A stretch of DNA of 52,996 nucleotides from Bacillota bacterium (GCA_023621995.1 JAMOAB010000069.1:1-52996), one strand, 5' to 3'; numbered from the stretch's first letter, positions 26,272 through 39,691 are shown. Numbers and translations are program-made. The notes: a model not told the origin generated them from the sequence alone.

Positions 26272-28410
26272 TTACTCTGCTAATACAAAGTCTATATTTC
26301 TTGAATACATATCTACTTTGCTCACCCTTATATTTACAGGTTCACCTAATCTATATACTTTTCGCGTCATCTCACCTATTGCACAATAGTGTTTTTCATC
26401 ATATATATAATAGTCATCATCCATAGTACTATACCTTACAAGACCTTCTATTGTATTGGCAAGCTCCACATAAATTCCGTAATTTGTAACACCTGATATT
26501 ATTCCTTCATATTCAAAACCTATCTTATCTAACATATATTCACATTTTTTAAGATTATCTGTCTCCCTCTCTGCTTCTTCTGCAACCCTCTCCCGTTTTG
26601 AACAGTGTTCAGATATCTCTGGTAATTTTGCATCTATCTTCTTAGCCCTTTTACTATCTAGTCTACCGTTTATAAAATCTTTTATTATTCTGTGTATGAA
26701 GAGATCTGGATATCGACGTATGGGAGACGTAAAATGACAGTAAAATTGGGATGCCAGGCCAAAATGCCCTACATTGTTTGGGCTATATATTGCCTTTTGC
26801 ATTGAGCGGAGCATTACATCACTTATTATCCTCTCCTCACGCTTACCTCTTATCTCCTCTAGTAGGTCTTGAAACACCTTAGGGTGAATTTGGTCTCCAC
26901 CTGTACCCTTAAGATGATATCCAAAGTTGTATATAAACTCATTAAACGCTGTTATCTTTTCACCATCAGGTTCTTCGTGGATACGGTATATAAATGGCAT
27001 ATTACTCCAGTGAATATATTCGGCAATGGTCTCGTTACACACTATCATAAATTCCTCTATCATCTTATTTGATATTCCCCGTTTTTCAGGTTCAATGGAA
27101 ATAGGCCTTCCCCTGTCATCTAGCACTATCTTGGTCTCATCTATATCGAAGTCTATACTTCCCCTCCTATGCCGTGCCTCCCTCAATATCCTACATAGCT
27201 CCTCCATAAGCTTTAGTTCTTCTAAGAAGGGTTCATAGTATTCCACCACATCCTTGTCCACTTCCCCCAGACTCTTTGCCTCAAGTAACTCTGTCACATC
27301 ATCGTATATCATTCGGGCTTTGGATCGTATTACACTTTCGTGTATAGTATAGTTTACCACCTGGCCACCATGGTCAATCTCCATAAAAACCGTAATAGCA
27401 AGCCTGTCTTCATTTGGATTTAAACTACATATTCCATTGGACAGCTCTTTTGGTAACATGGGGATAACTCTGTCCACCAGATATATACTAGTACCCCTCT
27501 TATATGCCTCCTTGTCTATGGAACTACCCACCTTTACGTAGTAGGTGACATCGGCTATGTGAACGCCTAAGCGATAATTTCCATTTGGCAATTTCTCTAT
27601 AGATACGGCATCATCGAAGTCCTTAGCGTCCTCTCCATCTATTGTAAATAGGGACATGTCTCTAATATCTAACCTACCTTTTATCTGTTGAGGATCTATT
27701 TTTTGAGGGATTAATCGGGCTTGGGCCACTACCTCTTCTGGAAATTCTTCGGGCAGATCAAATTGTCTTATTATAGAAAGTATATCTGTTCCCACATCAT
27801 CCTTATGACCCAAGATCTCAACTATGCGGCCCTCTGGATTACGCCTTCTCTCTGGCCACCTAGTTATCTCAACTACTACCTTATGACCCGTCTGTGCATC
27901 ACCCATACCATCTTTGGGAATAAATATGTCATTGCTTATCCTAGGATCATCGGGAATTACAAAACCAAAGTACTTTTCCTTCTCAAAAGTCCCTACAATG
28001 GTCTTGTTGGCACGCTCTAATATGGTTATTATCTCTCCTTCTCTCGATAGTCCTTCAGGACTTTTTCGGCTGAGCAGCTTTATGAGCACCCTATCGCCAT
28101 GCATGGCACCGTTCATTCGCTCTGGCGGAATAAATACATCCTCTTCACTGCTATCATCAGGTATGAAAAAACCATAGCCCTTGGAATTACCCTGTATTCT
28201 GCCTGCAAACATACCTAGGAGCTCAGGAAGGGCATACTTACCCTTTCGCGTCACTACCAATTGTCCATCTTCCACCATTTGTCTCAAGACAGTCTCTAAC
28301 ATATCCCGCTCATTTTTAGAAATGTCTAATATCTCCATAAGCTCTTCTATGTACAATGGATTGTACTTATCTACAGTGTAGAGCTTTATTATCCTATCCT
28401 TTATATTCAT
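26272..28410 (-). CDS. rnr: Ribonuclease R
   Basis: 3'-5' exoribonuclease that degrades structured RNA. 712 residues from ATG 28410, which has AAGGAAT and AAGAGGTG upstream. An in-frame ATG 24 bases earlier (28434) is the alternative. Domains in order: N-terminal helix-turn-helix (about 10-70), two cold-shock/OB folds (GYGFFIPDDSSEEDVFIP and GFVIPDDPRISNDIFIP), the RNB catalytic core with the metal aspartates in TIDGEDAKDFDDAVS, and a C-terminal S1 domain (GIISGVTNYGIYVEL). The usual neighbour smpB is not here; secG-eno lie upstream. Confidence 0.96.
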   Translation of the reverse strand: MNIKDRIIKLYTVDKYNPLYIEELMEILDISKNERDMLETVLRQMVEDGQLVVTRKGKYALPELLGMFAGRIQGNSKGYGFFIPDDSSEEDVFIPPERMNGAMHGDRVLIKLLSRKSPEGLSREGEIITILERANKTIVGTFEKEKYFGFVIPDDPRISNDIFIPKDGMGDAQTGHKVVVEITRWPERRRNPEGRIVEILGHKDDVGTDILSIIRQFDLPEEFPEEVVAQARLIPQKIDPQQIKGRLDIRDMSLFTIDGEDAKDFDDAVSIEKLPNGNYRLGVHIADVTYYVKVGSSIDKEAYKRGTSIYLVDRVIPMLPKELSNGICSLNPNEDRLAITVFMEIDHGGQVVNYTIHESVIRSKARMIYDDVTELLEAKSLGEVDKDVVEYYEPFLEELKLMEELCRILREARHRRGSIDFDIDETKIVLDDRGRPISIEPEKRGISNKMIEEFMIVCNETIAEYIHWSNMPFIYRIHEEPDGEKITAFNEFIYNFGYHLKGTGGDQIHPKVFQDLLEEIRGKREERIISDVMLRSMQKAIYSPNNVGHFGLASQFYCHFTSPIRRYPDLFIHRIIKDFINGRLDSKRAKKIDAKLPEISEHCSKRERVAEEAERETDNLKKCEYMLDKIGFEYEGIISGVTNYGIYVELANTIEGLVRYSTMDDDYYIYDEKHYCAIGEMTRKVYRLGEPVNIRVSKVDMYSRNIDFVLAE

Positions 28411-28555
28411 ATATTCCTTGCACCTCTTATTCATATATCTCTGTCCTTATTTATCCAAGCTCAGCATTAAAGATGTTTGGCCTGTGAACTTGGACCACTT
28501 CATGGTTATCTATAGTATTTACCCTAAAGCCAGCTATTAAACAATACAATTTAAA

Positions 28556-28585
28556 AAAACGACCTACTTCAAATTCGGTCGTTTT
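28556..28585 (-). terminator. Terminator after secG
   Basis: 9-bp stem AAAACGACC/GGTCGTTTT with a 12-base loop, 4 bases after the secG stop. It also separates rnr as its own transcript. Confidence 0.75.
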
Positions 28586-28588
28586 CCC

Positions 28589-28831
28589 TCATTTACTAAG
28601 CAAGCTCAATATTATTGTCAAAGCCATAAATGTGACAGCACTTATCTTAGTCCATTTCTGTAGCTTACTTTCAAATGTCTTTGCCTTATGTTTTCCAAAA
28701 AACGTCTCAGCACCTCCAGAGATACTCCCTGAAATTCCGGCACTCTTTCCTGGTTGAAGAAGTACAACTGCTATCAAAAATAGCTCAGATATTATAAGAA
28801 GCGCTGTAAGTATTCCGTTTAAAACAGGCAT
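28589..28831 (-). CDS. secG: Preprotein translocase subunit SecG
   Basis: 80-residue membrane subunit of the SecYEG channel. It has two hydrophobic helices (GILTALLIISELFLIAVVLL and ISAVTFMALTIILSLL) joined by the conserved cytoplasmic loop LLQPGKSAGISG...GGAETFFGKHKAK. The start has a GAGGGG site. It lies 138 bases after eno with an intervening hairpin, the standard eno-secG-rnr order of Firmicutes. Confidence 0.95.
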   Translation of the reverse strand: MPVLNGILTALLIISELFLIAVVLLQPGKSAGISGSISGGAETFFGKHKAKTFESKLQKWTKISAVTFMALTIILSLLSK

Positions 28832-28913
28832 TATATCCCCTCCTCTGTATACAGTGCTATTCTACCATATAGTGGGGTAAAAATCAATTGAGAGTTTTAA
28901 AAAAGATATATAA

Positions 28914-28945
28914 AGGGCCTGCTTGTCACACCACAAACAGACCCT
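28914..28945 (-). terminator. Terminator or attenuator between eno and secG
   Basis: 13-bp stem with two G-U pairs, AGGGTCTGTTTGT and ACAAGCAGGCCCT on the - strand, followed by TTTATATATC. Because secG normally follows eno, partial read-through is plausible. Confidence 0.8.
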
Positions 28946-28969
28946 CTGTAATCTATATAAAACTCTGTA

Positions 28970-31826
<2,857 letters not shown>

Positions 31827-31835
31827 ATGCTCCTC

Positions 31836-32582
31836 CTAGTAGTTCACAATTTTTTCAAAGTCTTCAGCTGTCAGACTAGCACCACCGATTAAGCCACCGT
31901 CTATCTCAGGCATTTCCATAAGTTCTTTTATGTTTGCAGGCTTTACACTGCCACCATATTGAATACGTACAGCTTCTGCCACATCTTCTCCATATACACT
32001 AGCTATAGCCTGTCTTATATAGCCTATGACCTCATTTGCATCTTCTGACGATGCTGTCCTTCCAGTGCCAATTGCCCATACAGGCTCATAGGCAACTACA
32101 ATCTTCTTAGCATCCTCATCAGACACACCTTGAAAAGCTACCTTTGTTTGTAGTTTCACAAGTTCCTCAGTTATCCCCTGCTCACGTTGCTCTAGAGTCT
32201 CTCCAACACATACTATGGGAATAAGTCCATGATTGAGTGCAGCAAGTACTTTTTTATTAACTATCTCATCTGTCTCACCAAAGTACTGACGCCTCTCTGA
32301 ATGTCCAATTATCACATATTTGACTCCCAGCTCTTTCAACATTACAGGAGAGATCTCACCTGTATACGCACCACTCTCTTCAAAGTGCATGTTTTGAGCT
32401 CCAAGCTCTATATTGGTACCCTCTATAGCTTCCTTAGCTGCAGGGAGACATACAAAAGGAGGACACACAACAACATCTATATCTGCGTCCTTCACAAGTG
32501 GTACCAATCTATGTATCAAATCCATCGCTTCAGATGGAGTTTTATTCATCTTCCAATTACCAGCAATTATTGGTCTTCGCAT
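31836..32582 (-). CDS. tpiA: Triosephosphate isomerase
   Basis: 248 residues. It interconverts dihydroxyacetone phosphate and glyceraldehyde-3-phosphate. The active site is intact: GNWKMN (lysine), IGHSERR (histidine), and [11 protein letters not shown] (glutamate), with GGSVKPAN and GGLIGGASL binding phosphate. ATG at 32582 has an AAGGAGAG site. It follows pgk by 94 bases that hold a very stable GC-rich hairpin. Confidence 0.98.
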   Translation of the reverse strand: MRRPIIAGNWKMNKTPSEAMDLIHRLVPLVKDADIDVVVCPPFVCLPAAKEAIEGTNIELGAQNMHFEESGAYTGEISPVMLKELGVKYVIIGHSERRQYFGETDEIVNKKVLAALNHGLIPIVCVGETLEQREQGITEELVKLQTKVAFQGVSDEDAKKIVVAYEPVWAIGTGRTASSEDANEVIGYIRQAIASVYGEDVAEAVRIQYGGSVKPANIKELMEMPEIDGGLIGGASLTAEDFEKIVNY

Positions 32583-32605
32583 AAATTACTACTCTCCTTA
32601 CACAT

Positions 32606-32645
32606 CCCAGGTTCCCGCCCGGACCTCCGGGCGGTACTGTCTGGG
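32606..32645 (-). other. GC-rich intercistronic hairpin between pgk and tpiA
   Basis: 9-bp core CCGCCCGGA/TCCGGGCGG with a 2-base loop, topped by CCCAG/CTGGG across an internal loop. It lies 24 bases before the tpiA start codon, overlapping the approach to its ribosome site. It has no following T tract, so it is more likely an mRNA processing or stability element than a terminator. It is by far the most GC-rich short stretch in the window. Confidence 0.6.
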
Positions 32646-32676
32646 TAATCTATATAAAAAAATTTAGGGGGCAAAA

Positions 32677-33770
32677 TTACATATCATTTAGGGCAGCAAC
32701 CCCTGGAAGTGTCTTACCCTCTAGAAATTCTAGGGATGCCCCTCCACCTGTTGAAATATGGGTCATCTTATCTGCATAGCCCAGTTGCTCTACAGCTGCT
32801 GCAGAATCACCACCACCAATAATGGTAGTACCTTTACATTTAGCCATGTACTCGGCAATAGCCTTTGTACCTTCTGCAAATGCAGGCATCTCAAATACTC
32901 CCATAGGCCCGTTCCATACAACGGTCTTTGCAGACTCAATCTCAGAACCAAAGAGTTCACGACTACTGTGTCTATAGGTAGCAAAAACTTTATACCCTTT
33001 GCATCTGCCTTTTCCATGAGCTCCTTTGCAAGGTCCACCTTATCGTCTTCAACAAGGGAATTACCCACCTCATAGCCCTTTGCCTTAAAGAATGTATAGG
33101 CCATTGCACCACCAACTATAAGGGTGTCTACCTTGTCTATGAGGTTCTCTATAACACCTATCTTGTCAGATACCTTTGCACCACCAAGCACTGCTACAAA
33201 TGGACGCTCTGGATCATTTAAAGCCCTACCCATCACATCAAGTTCCTTACCTATGAGATAACCAGCTACTGCTGGTAAGAACTTAGCAACACCTGCTGTG
33301 GAAGCATGTGCCCTATGGGCTGTGCCAAAGGCATCGTTTACATATATATCTCCAAACTCTGCAAGGGCTTTTGCAAAGTTTTCGTCATTTTTCTTCTCTT
33401 CCTTATGGAAGCGAACATTTTCAAGGAGAACTATCTCTCCTTCTTTTATGTTAGCAACTGCCTCTTTTGCACTCTCACCTATGACATCCTTTGCCATAGT
33501 AACTTTAATGCCAGTTAGCTCTTCAAGCCTCTTGGCAACAGGAGCTAGGCTAAAGGCCTCTTCGTAACCCTCACCCTTTGGCCTACCAAGATGTGACATA
33601 AGCACAACCTTGGCACCATTGTCAACTAGATAGTTGATCGTAGGCAATGCAGCCCTTATTCGGGTATCATCTGTTATATTTCTATCTTCATCAAAGGGAA
33701 CGTTAAAGTCAACCCTGACTAAGACACGTTTGCCCTTGACGTCTATGTTTTCTATTGTCTTTTTGTCCAT
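32677..33770 (-). pseudogene. pgk: Phosphoglycerate kinase with an internal deletion and frameshift
   Basis: Pgk transfers phosphate from 1,3-bisphosphoglycerate to ADP. The ATG at 33770 has an AGGAG site. The N-terminal domain is normal ([40 protein letters not shown]) to about residue 271 (LPIDTVVV). Then the frame jumps. The right frame resumes with [21 protein letters not shown] and runs to the normal end GGGDSAAAV...[13 protein letters not shown]...ALNDM. Codon counts give about 364 residues where about 394 are expected, so some 30 codons are missing, including the segment that normally holds the conserved G-x-K-T before the R-E-L/T-Y helix. The read-through product would end in 55 off-frame residues. 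See findings. Confidence 0.85.
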
Positions 33771-33807
33771 GTAACCCACTCCTTCTAAAATAGTGGTAAT
33801 CTATCTA

Positions 33808-34851
<1,044 letters not shown>

Positions 34852-34934
34852 TTATGTTAAGCTGCCCACATTTTATGGGTAGCTACTATCCATACATTAT
34901 ATACCCTCTATGGGTAATTTTAAACCCTCTATTT

Positions 34935-35978
34935 CTATAGAGTTTTACATAATGTTAATATCTCGTAGGCTGCTCCCTCATCGGTCACAAGGACACCAGC
35001 CCTCCAATGGGAATATATGGAAATTATGGCCTCTGCCTTCTGCCTTCCTCCAGCTACCCCTACTATCTTAGGGATATGCTTTAAATCGTCCATTTTAAGT
35101 CCTATGCAGTTAGAAGCATATACCACTTCTCCCTTGCTGTCAAAGTAATATCCAAATGCCTCAGATACAGCGCCGGCATCCCTAAGCTGTCTTTTAAGCC
35201 CATCTGACAGATTCCTACGCCTTGCCATATCCTCTGCCCTGCCTATGCCATAGATTAATATATGGGCATCTTTAAGCCAATTTATGACCTCTTGTATATC
35301 AGGTTCATTTAAAAGTGTCTCTACAGCCTCTGCACCCAGCTGATCTGGAACATGGAGCATTCTGTATTGGCCACCTAGTCTCTTTGCAAATATGGAGGCT
35401 ATTATATTAGATTGATTTTCAACCTCTCTGCCCATACCTCCCCTTGCAGGGATTACTACTATGTTGGTCTTCTCTTTTGCCTTGGGAAGAGCATTTGCAA
35501 CAGATGCCATTGTAGAACCACCTGTGACAGCAATCACACTATCTTTAGAGATGATTTCCATAATGTATCTTGCTGCCGCCCTACCTAGTTCCCTCTGTAC
35601 TGCTGGGTCTTCATCTACATCGCCTGACACTATTATAACCTTGTCTAGTTTAAGTGCTTCTTTTACTTCTTGTTCTAATTTGCTTATGCCAAATATATCG
35701 TCGCTAAAGTCCTTCAGTCCCTCTAGTATGGACTTGCCCTTGGGAGTTATCATCATACCTGAAACATCTGTATCTATAAAGCCTGCATCTTTTAAAAAGT
35801 CTGTCTCACTACGCACTGTCCTCTCGCTTATATCTAAAGAGGCAGCCAAGCTTCTTCTGCCTATGGGGCCATCCATATATATACTTTGCAATATAGTATA
35901 CCTCTTTTTAAATAGATCTATGAACTCAGGCACAAATTTTTTAAGTAACCTATAGGTACTGATGATAATCCACTCCAT
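34935..35978 (-). CDS. cggR: Central glycolytic genes regulator CggR (SorC family)
   Basis: 347-residue repressor of the triose-phosphate genes, induced by fructose-1,6-bisphosphate. The N-terminal helix-turn-helix is RRSLAASLDISERTVRSETD (about 42-61). The sugar-phosphate-binding domain follows, with GGSTMASVA, RGGMGREVENQSN, GIGRAEDMA and VGVAGGRQKAEAI. It lies directly before gap. The ATG at 35978 has no strong ribosome site (TCCTGGA), so low translation or a start elsewhere is possible. An operator-like repeat covers 35984-36019, just upstream, as expected for self-control. Confidence 0.95.
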   Translation of the reverse strand: MEWIIISTYRLLKKFVPEFIDLFKKRYTILQSIYMDGPIGRRSLAASLDISERTVRSETDFLKDAGFIDTDVSGMMITPKGKSILEGLKDFSDDIFGISKLEQEVKEALKLDKVIIVSGDVDEDPAVQRELGRAAARYIMEIISKDSVIAVTGGSTMASVANALPKAKEKTNIVVIPARGGMGREVENQSNIIASIFAKRLGGQYRMLHVPDQLGAEAVETLLNEPDIQEVINWLKDAHILIYGIGRAEDMARRRNLSDGLKRQLRDAGAVSEAFGYYFDSKGEVVYASNCIGLKMDDLKHIPKIVGVAGGRQKAEAIISIYSHWRAGVLVTDEGAAYEILTLCKTL

Positions 35979-35983
35979 TCCAG

Positions 35984-36019
35984 GACGTTTTATGTCCCAC
36001 CGATGTAGAATGTGTCCCG
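35984..36019 (-). promoter_or_regulatory. CggR operator
   Basis: On the - strand it reads CGGGAC, 6 bases, TACA, 4 bases, TGGGAC, 6 bases, CGTC. This matches the layout CGGGAC-N6-TGTC-N4-CGGGAC-N6-TGTC known for Bacillus CggR, with exact spacing and a few mismatches. It lies 5 bases before the cggR start, so bound CggR would block transcription elongation or initiation from a promoter just upstream (36020-36090). Confidence 0.72.
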
Positions 36020-36127
36020 GTTTTGTTAAATTAATATCAATGATCGTTTCCCACTAGTTATTGTATAACAAATTTCCAGTCATTGCAATAGGGCAGGGCA
36101 AATTTTTCTAAAATTATATAATTATAT

Positions 36128-36586
36128 TTAGATAGGATAATCAAGCTGCCTAAGCGCCTCATATACCACTATTGCCACAGAGTTTGAAAGATTGAGTGAC
36201 CTTGTCCCCTCTTTCATAGGTATTCGTATGCACCTATCATAGTATTTTCTAAGGAGATCCTCAGGTAGGCCTGCCGTCTCCTTTCCAAAGAATATAAAAC
36301 TATTTTCTGTATATTGAATATCACTATGACTCCTTTTACCTTTTGTGGTTGCAAAATAAAAGTCCCTATAGTCGTACATATCAAATAGTTCATCAACACT
36401 CTCATGTATACGTATATCTAAAAGATGCCAATAGTCAAGCCCTGCCCGCTTTAGATGTTTATCGTCAATTTTAAACCCTAGAGGTTTTACAAGATGAAGT
36501 ACGCTACCTGTCACTGCACATGTCCTTGCAATATTGCCTGTATTCTGCGGTATCTCTGGTTCAACAAGTATAACGTGAAGTGGCAT
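36128..36586 (-). CDS. trmL: tRNA (cytidine(34)-2'-O)-methyltransferase TrmL
   Basis: 152 residues, SPOUT-fold methyltransferase that modifies the wobble base of leucine tRNAs using S-adenosylmethionine. Motifs: LVEPEIPQNTGNIARTCAV (substrate), LVKPLGF, and FFGKETAGLP with RIPMKEGTRSLNLSNSVAI, the knotted SAM site. ATG at 36586 follows the ldh stop by one base, so translation is coupled. It is the last gene before the cggR promoter region. Confidence 0.95.
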   Translation of the reverse strand: MPLHVILVEPEIPQNTGNIARTCAVTGSVLHLVKPLGFKIDDKHLKRAGLDYWHLLDIRIHESVDELFDMYDYRDFYFATTKGKRSHSDIQYTENSFIFFGKETAGLPEDLLRKYYDRCIRIPMKEGTRSLNLSNSVAIVVYEALRQLDYPI

Positions 36587-36587
36587 C

Positions 36588-37541
36588 CTACAGACCTACC
36601 TCTCTCATAGCTTGTTTCAGCGTAACTGCTGACCGCCTAAAGCCTTCTATCTCTTCGTCCATTAAAGGTAGCTCAAGGACTTTTGATACTCCACCACTAT
36701 TTACAATTGTAGGCAGGCTTAAGTATACATCTTCTACTCCATAATAACCTTCCATCAATGAAGACACGGGCAATATAGCATTTTCATCCCTTAATATGGC
36801 TTCTACTATGCGCCTAACTGCCAAGGCTACAGCATAATAAGTGGCTCCCTTTCCCTCTATTATCTCGTAGGCAGACCTCCTAGTGTTTTCAAATATTTCC
36901 TCCCGCTCTTCCCTCTTGCAAGGTTGCTCACATCTAAAGCAATAGTCATCTAGGGGCATACCTGCAATATTGGTAATGCTCCATGCAGCCACCTCAGTAT
37001 CACCATGTTCTCCTATTATATAGGCATGGATATTTTGAGGTGAGACATGACAGTGTTCACTTAGAAGAAACTTAAACCTTGCACTGTCAAGTACAGTGCC
37101 AGAGCCTATAACCTGGTTAGAAGGTAGTCCTGAGAACTTCCACGTTGCATAGCTGAGTATGTCTACAGGATTTGTGACCACCAGTATGACACAATCCCTA
37201 TTTTTTTCTACCACTTTGGGAACAATAGATCTGAATACTTCTATATTACGTTTTAGAAGATCTATACGAGTCTCCCCTGGCCTTTGGGCAGCTCCGGCCG
37301 TTATTATAACTATGTTGGAATCGCTACAATCATCGTAGGTACCTGCCTTTATCTTAGTAGAAGGCACAAAGGCAATACCATGGTTTAAATCCATAACCTC
37401 TCCTTTGAGTCTATCTTCATTTAGATCTATTAGTGCAATCTCCGAGGTTGTCCCACTATTCATGAGGGCAAAGGCAGTGGTTGCACCAACTAAGCCAGCG
37501 CCAATTATGGTAACCTTATCGGATATAAACCGTTTTTCCAT
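36588..37541 (-). CDS. ldh: L-lactate dehydrogenase
   Basis: 317 residues. NADH-dependent reduction of pyruvate to lactate, recycling NAD+ in fermentation. Rossmann motif GAGLVGATTA, specificity loop AAQRPGETR with Q86 (glutamine marks lactate, arginine would mark malate), R155 in DSARF, and H179 in IGEHGD. Activity is often raised by fructose-1,6-bisphosphate in this group. ATG at 37541 follows a GGAGGAG site. Its upstream side abuts the Tn916-type remnant within about 50 bases, so its native promoter may have been replaced by element DNA. Confidence 0.96.
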   Translation of the reverse strand: MEKRFISDKVTIIGAGLVGATTAFALMNSGTTSEIALIDLNEDRLKGEVMDLNHGIAFVPSTKIKAGTYDDCSDSNIVIITAGAAQRPGETRIDLLKRNIEVFRSIVPKVVEKNRDCVILVVTNPVDILSYATWKFSGLPSNQVIGSGTVLDSARFKFLLSEHCHVSPQNIHAYIIGEHGDTEVAAWSITNIAGMPLDDYCFRCEQPCKREEREEIFENTRRSAYEIIEGKGATYYAVALAVRRIVEAILRDENAILPVSSLMEGYYGVEDVYLSLPTIVNSGGVSKVLELPLMDEEIEGFRRSAVTLKQAMREVGL

Positions 37542-37592
37542 TTTCTCCTCCTTTGTCTTTTTTGTATATACAATTTACGTTAATCTTTTTCA

Positions 37593-38138
37593 TTATCTAT
37601 CCATAAGTCCGTAAAATTCTGAAATACGAAGTCCAGTCCATAGCAGAATCATAATTTTATCATAATGCTTACTGGCTTCAATGCTCTCTTGTAAAAAAGA
37701 ACTGTACCATAAATCAGCCCGTTATCCCTTAATTCAAGTAGCCGGACCTTAACATCTGAAATCTTAACCGTGTCAATGCTCCTTGCTCCAAACTCATCCT
37801 TTTAAAAAAATGCCAGTAGGTATTGGATAGGTGTTCTGTGTCGTCGCTCTTGAATTTTTCTGTTAGATACTTCTTGAAAAGCTCATACACCGTCATTTTC
37901 TTTCCAACGGTGTCTATCCCGCAGTTAAGGTCCTTACGTATCTATTGTTCCTTTTCCCGTAAGGAAATATCCCCACTCTTTCCTGCTGCCGTTCTGTCTG
38001 TTGGCACAAGTTCCGTGGGTAAACAAATTGCGGTTTTCCAAATGCGTCTACATATTTATATGCATATCTCCCGTCTTTTCTCTAGCTCTCACCCGTTCTT
38101 AATATATGATTTTTACTGTCACATCTTTTTTCAGACAT
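37593..38138 (-). pseudogene. int: Tn916-type tyrosine integrase, degraded
   Basis: The ATG at 38138 has an AAAGGAG site and reads MSEKRCDSKNHILRTGES, a stop, then RKDGRYAYKYVDAFGKPQFV. This is the N-terminus of Tn916 integrase with one nonsense codon. Further pieces in shifting frames give ELVPTDRTAAGKSGDISL, IRKDLNCGIDTVGKKMTVYE, and near the end DKIMILLWTGLRISEFYGL, the start of the catalytic domain with its conserved arginine. A large internal part and the catalytic C-terminus are missing. No active recombinase can be made. Confidence 0.88.
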
Positions 38139-38216
38139 CTTGTTTCGCTCCTTTCAGAACGGAAAGAACTTCGATTTGAGATACTATAATTATACCATAT
38201 GCGAAGCTCCATTTCA

Positions 38217-38405
38217 CTATATAACATTCAAGGTATCAAAGAATATTTCAAAGGGTTTCCTCTTTATCTGAATACGATTTCCGTTCATAATGAACCAGTC
38301 AGCGTCGAGATTTTCTTCAACCAGTCTACTCAGTTTTTTCTCGCCAATGCAAAAGCATTTTAACGCTTCCTCTAAAGTCAGCAAATATTTCAACCAGATA
38401 GGCAC
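38217..38405 (-). pseudogene. xis: Tn916-type excisionase
   Basis: 62 codons: a helix-turn-helix-type protein with [20 protein letters not shown] and [20 protein letters not shown], very close to Tn916 Xis (67 residues). It helps the integrase excise the element. The first five codons seem lost: one extra T in ACTTGATG upstream shifts the frame before the GTG. The body is intact. It follows the integrase in the standard order, but there is no working integrase to serve. Confidence 0.85.
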
Positions 38406-38639
38406 ATCAAGTTACATAAGCAGACAGACGGCTTTGGAAAGCTCCGTTAGTATCTCAACTATTCCCATTCCTGTGGGCAGAACCGCGCCATGCAGACATA
38501 TCATTATTCTGTGAGTGTAGGTCATGGCAAAGCAACTTTTCCAACGGTCGCTCTCAGATCACTGCGTGGGTCGCTCGCTTTCTTATAGAAAGGTTATGAC
38601 GTACAGTCCCCGTGGCTTACTACCTCACAAATTTATCTG

Positions 38640-38932
38640 TCTGTTTTATTCATTTGTCTGCGATCAGACAAGTGCTTCAAGGCTTCTGTCAGTTCATCAT
38701 CATAGACAAGAATATCATTATCGCATACATTCAACAGCGTATAATCGCTATCATATTCGTCTCAGATTGCTAAGTTATCAACAAATACATCTGGTAACTC
38801 GGTGAAAGATATTTCTTTGTTCTTGGAGCGTTTCAATGCCTTGCCATAATCTTTTACGACACTACGAACAATTTTCTTCAAACAGCTTTCAAAACGGCAT
38901 TGGACTGTTTTCTGGAAGTCAGACGGTTTCAT
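38640..38932 (-). pseudogene. Tn916-type sigma-70-like regulator, broken by a stop
   Basis: ATG at 38932 with AAAGGAAAGGAG upstream opens MKPSDFQKTVQCRFESCLKK and continues to NKEISFTELPDVFVDNLAI, then a TGA at 38759-38761. In the same frame it goes on with DEYDSDYTLLNVCDNDILVYDDELTEAL. This matches the short sigma-factor-like proteins (about 130-140 residues) of conjugative transposons. The C-terminal helix-turn-helix that would bind the -35 box is missing after about 38640. The following 120 bases give no clear homologue. Confidence 0.75.
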
Positions 38933-39065
38933 CAATCTCATCTCCTTTCCTTTATGACTTGAAAAGCGTTTATTCCTCTTTCCGCACCATATAAGGACAG
39001 CAAGGTATAATTTGTTAAGTGGAAACCGAAAAAAGCTCGCACAAAACATATAGTTTGTACAAGCT

Positions 39066-39590
39066 TTTAAAACTGTAATATATTCAGCAGTTCATAGATA
39101 CCGTGGTTGGTTTCCACAAAATTCCCGTTATCATCAAGATACTGTCCGTAGGCTCATAATCGAAGTAACGGGCGAAGCGTTCTTCAATACCAGAAAAAGC
39201 AGGATCATTGTCTAAGAGATGTGGGCCAACGTCTGCCATCTTTTTGCACCAAGAGTAATGGATAATGTCATGTCTGTGCTGGTGCAGTTCATAAAGACTG
39301 GTAAAATGGCACATCAATTCCTCGTAATCTTCTTTCAAATCGGCAAGCAGGCTTTCAAAGGTATAGTAAAAATCATTGAGCCTATCCACCATGGTATTTC
39401 GCCCACACCATCAGCAAAGGGCAGTTCCTTTTCTGCGATACAGTAATCAGTACTTTCAGCGTCCACACCTAATTTCTCTGAAAGTTCTCTTCATCAATCG
39501 TCAGGGTAAACCATACGGATAAAAGTTCTTCGCTAACTGGACGTGTACTTTCTATGCATACCCGTAATTCCTTTATATATTTTCACGTCC
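39066..39590 (-). pseudogene. ardA: ArdA-like antirestriction protein, frameshifted
   Basis: Pieces in three frames line up with one DNA-mimic antirestriction protein: ELRVCIESTRPVSEELLSV, then LGVDAESTDYCIAEKELPFA, then FYYTFESLLADLKEDYEELM with HQHRHDIIHYSWCKKMADVG, and at the end YLDDNGNFVETNHGIYELL. ArdA proteins block type I restriction enzymes and are carried by Tn916-like elements. The fragments are acidic, as expected. The central piece is open for 102 codons (39084-39392). No full product is possible. Confidence 0.75.
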
Positions 39591-39691
39591 TTCCTTTGTT
39601 ATATTCTGGGAATAAAAAAGCAGCCAATCCTAAGACTAACTACTTGTATATGTGGATATGAAATTTTAAAACTGGAATTTATTTAATTCCT

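Noticed and set aside
37823-38179. A 118-codon + strand open frame
   Set aside because: It lies antisense to the recognisable integrase remnant and shows no family features.
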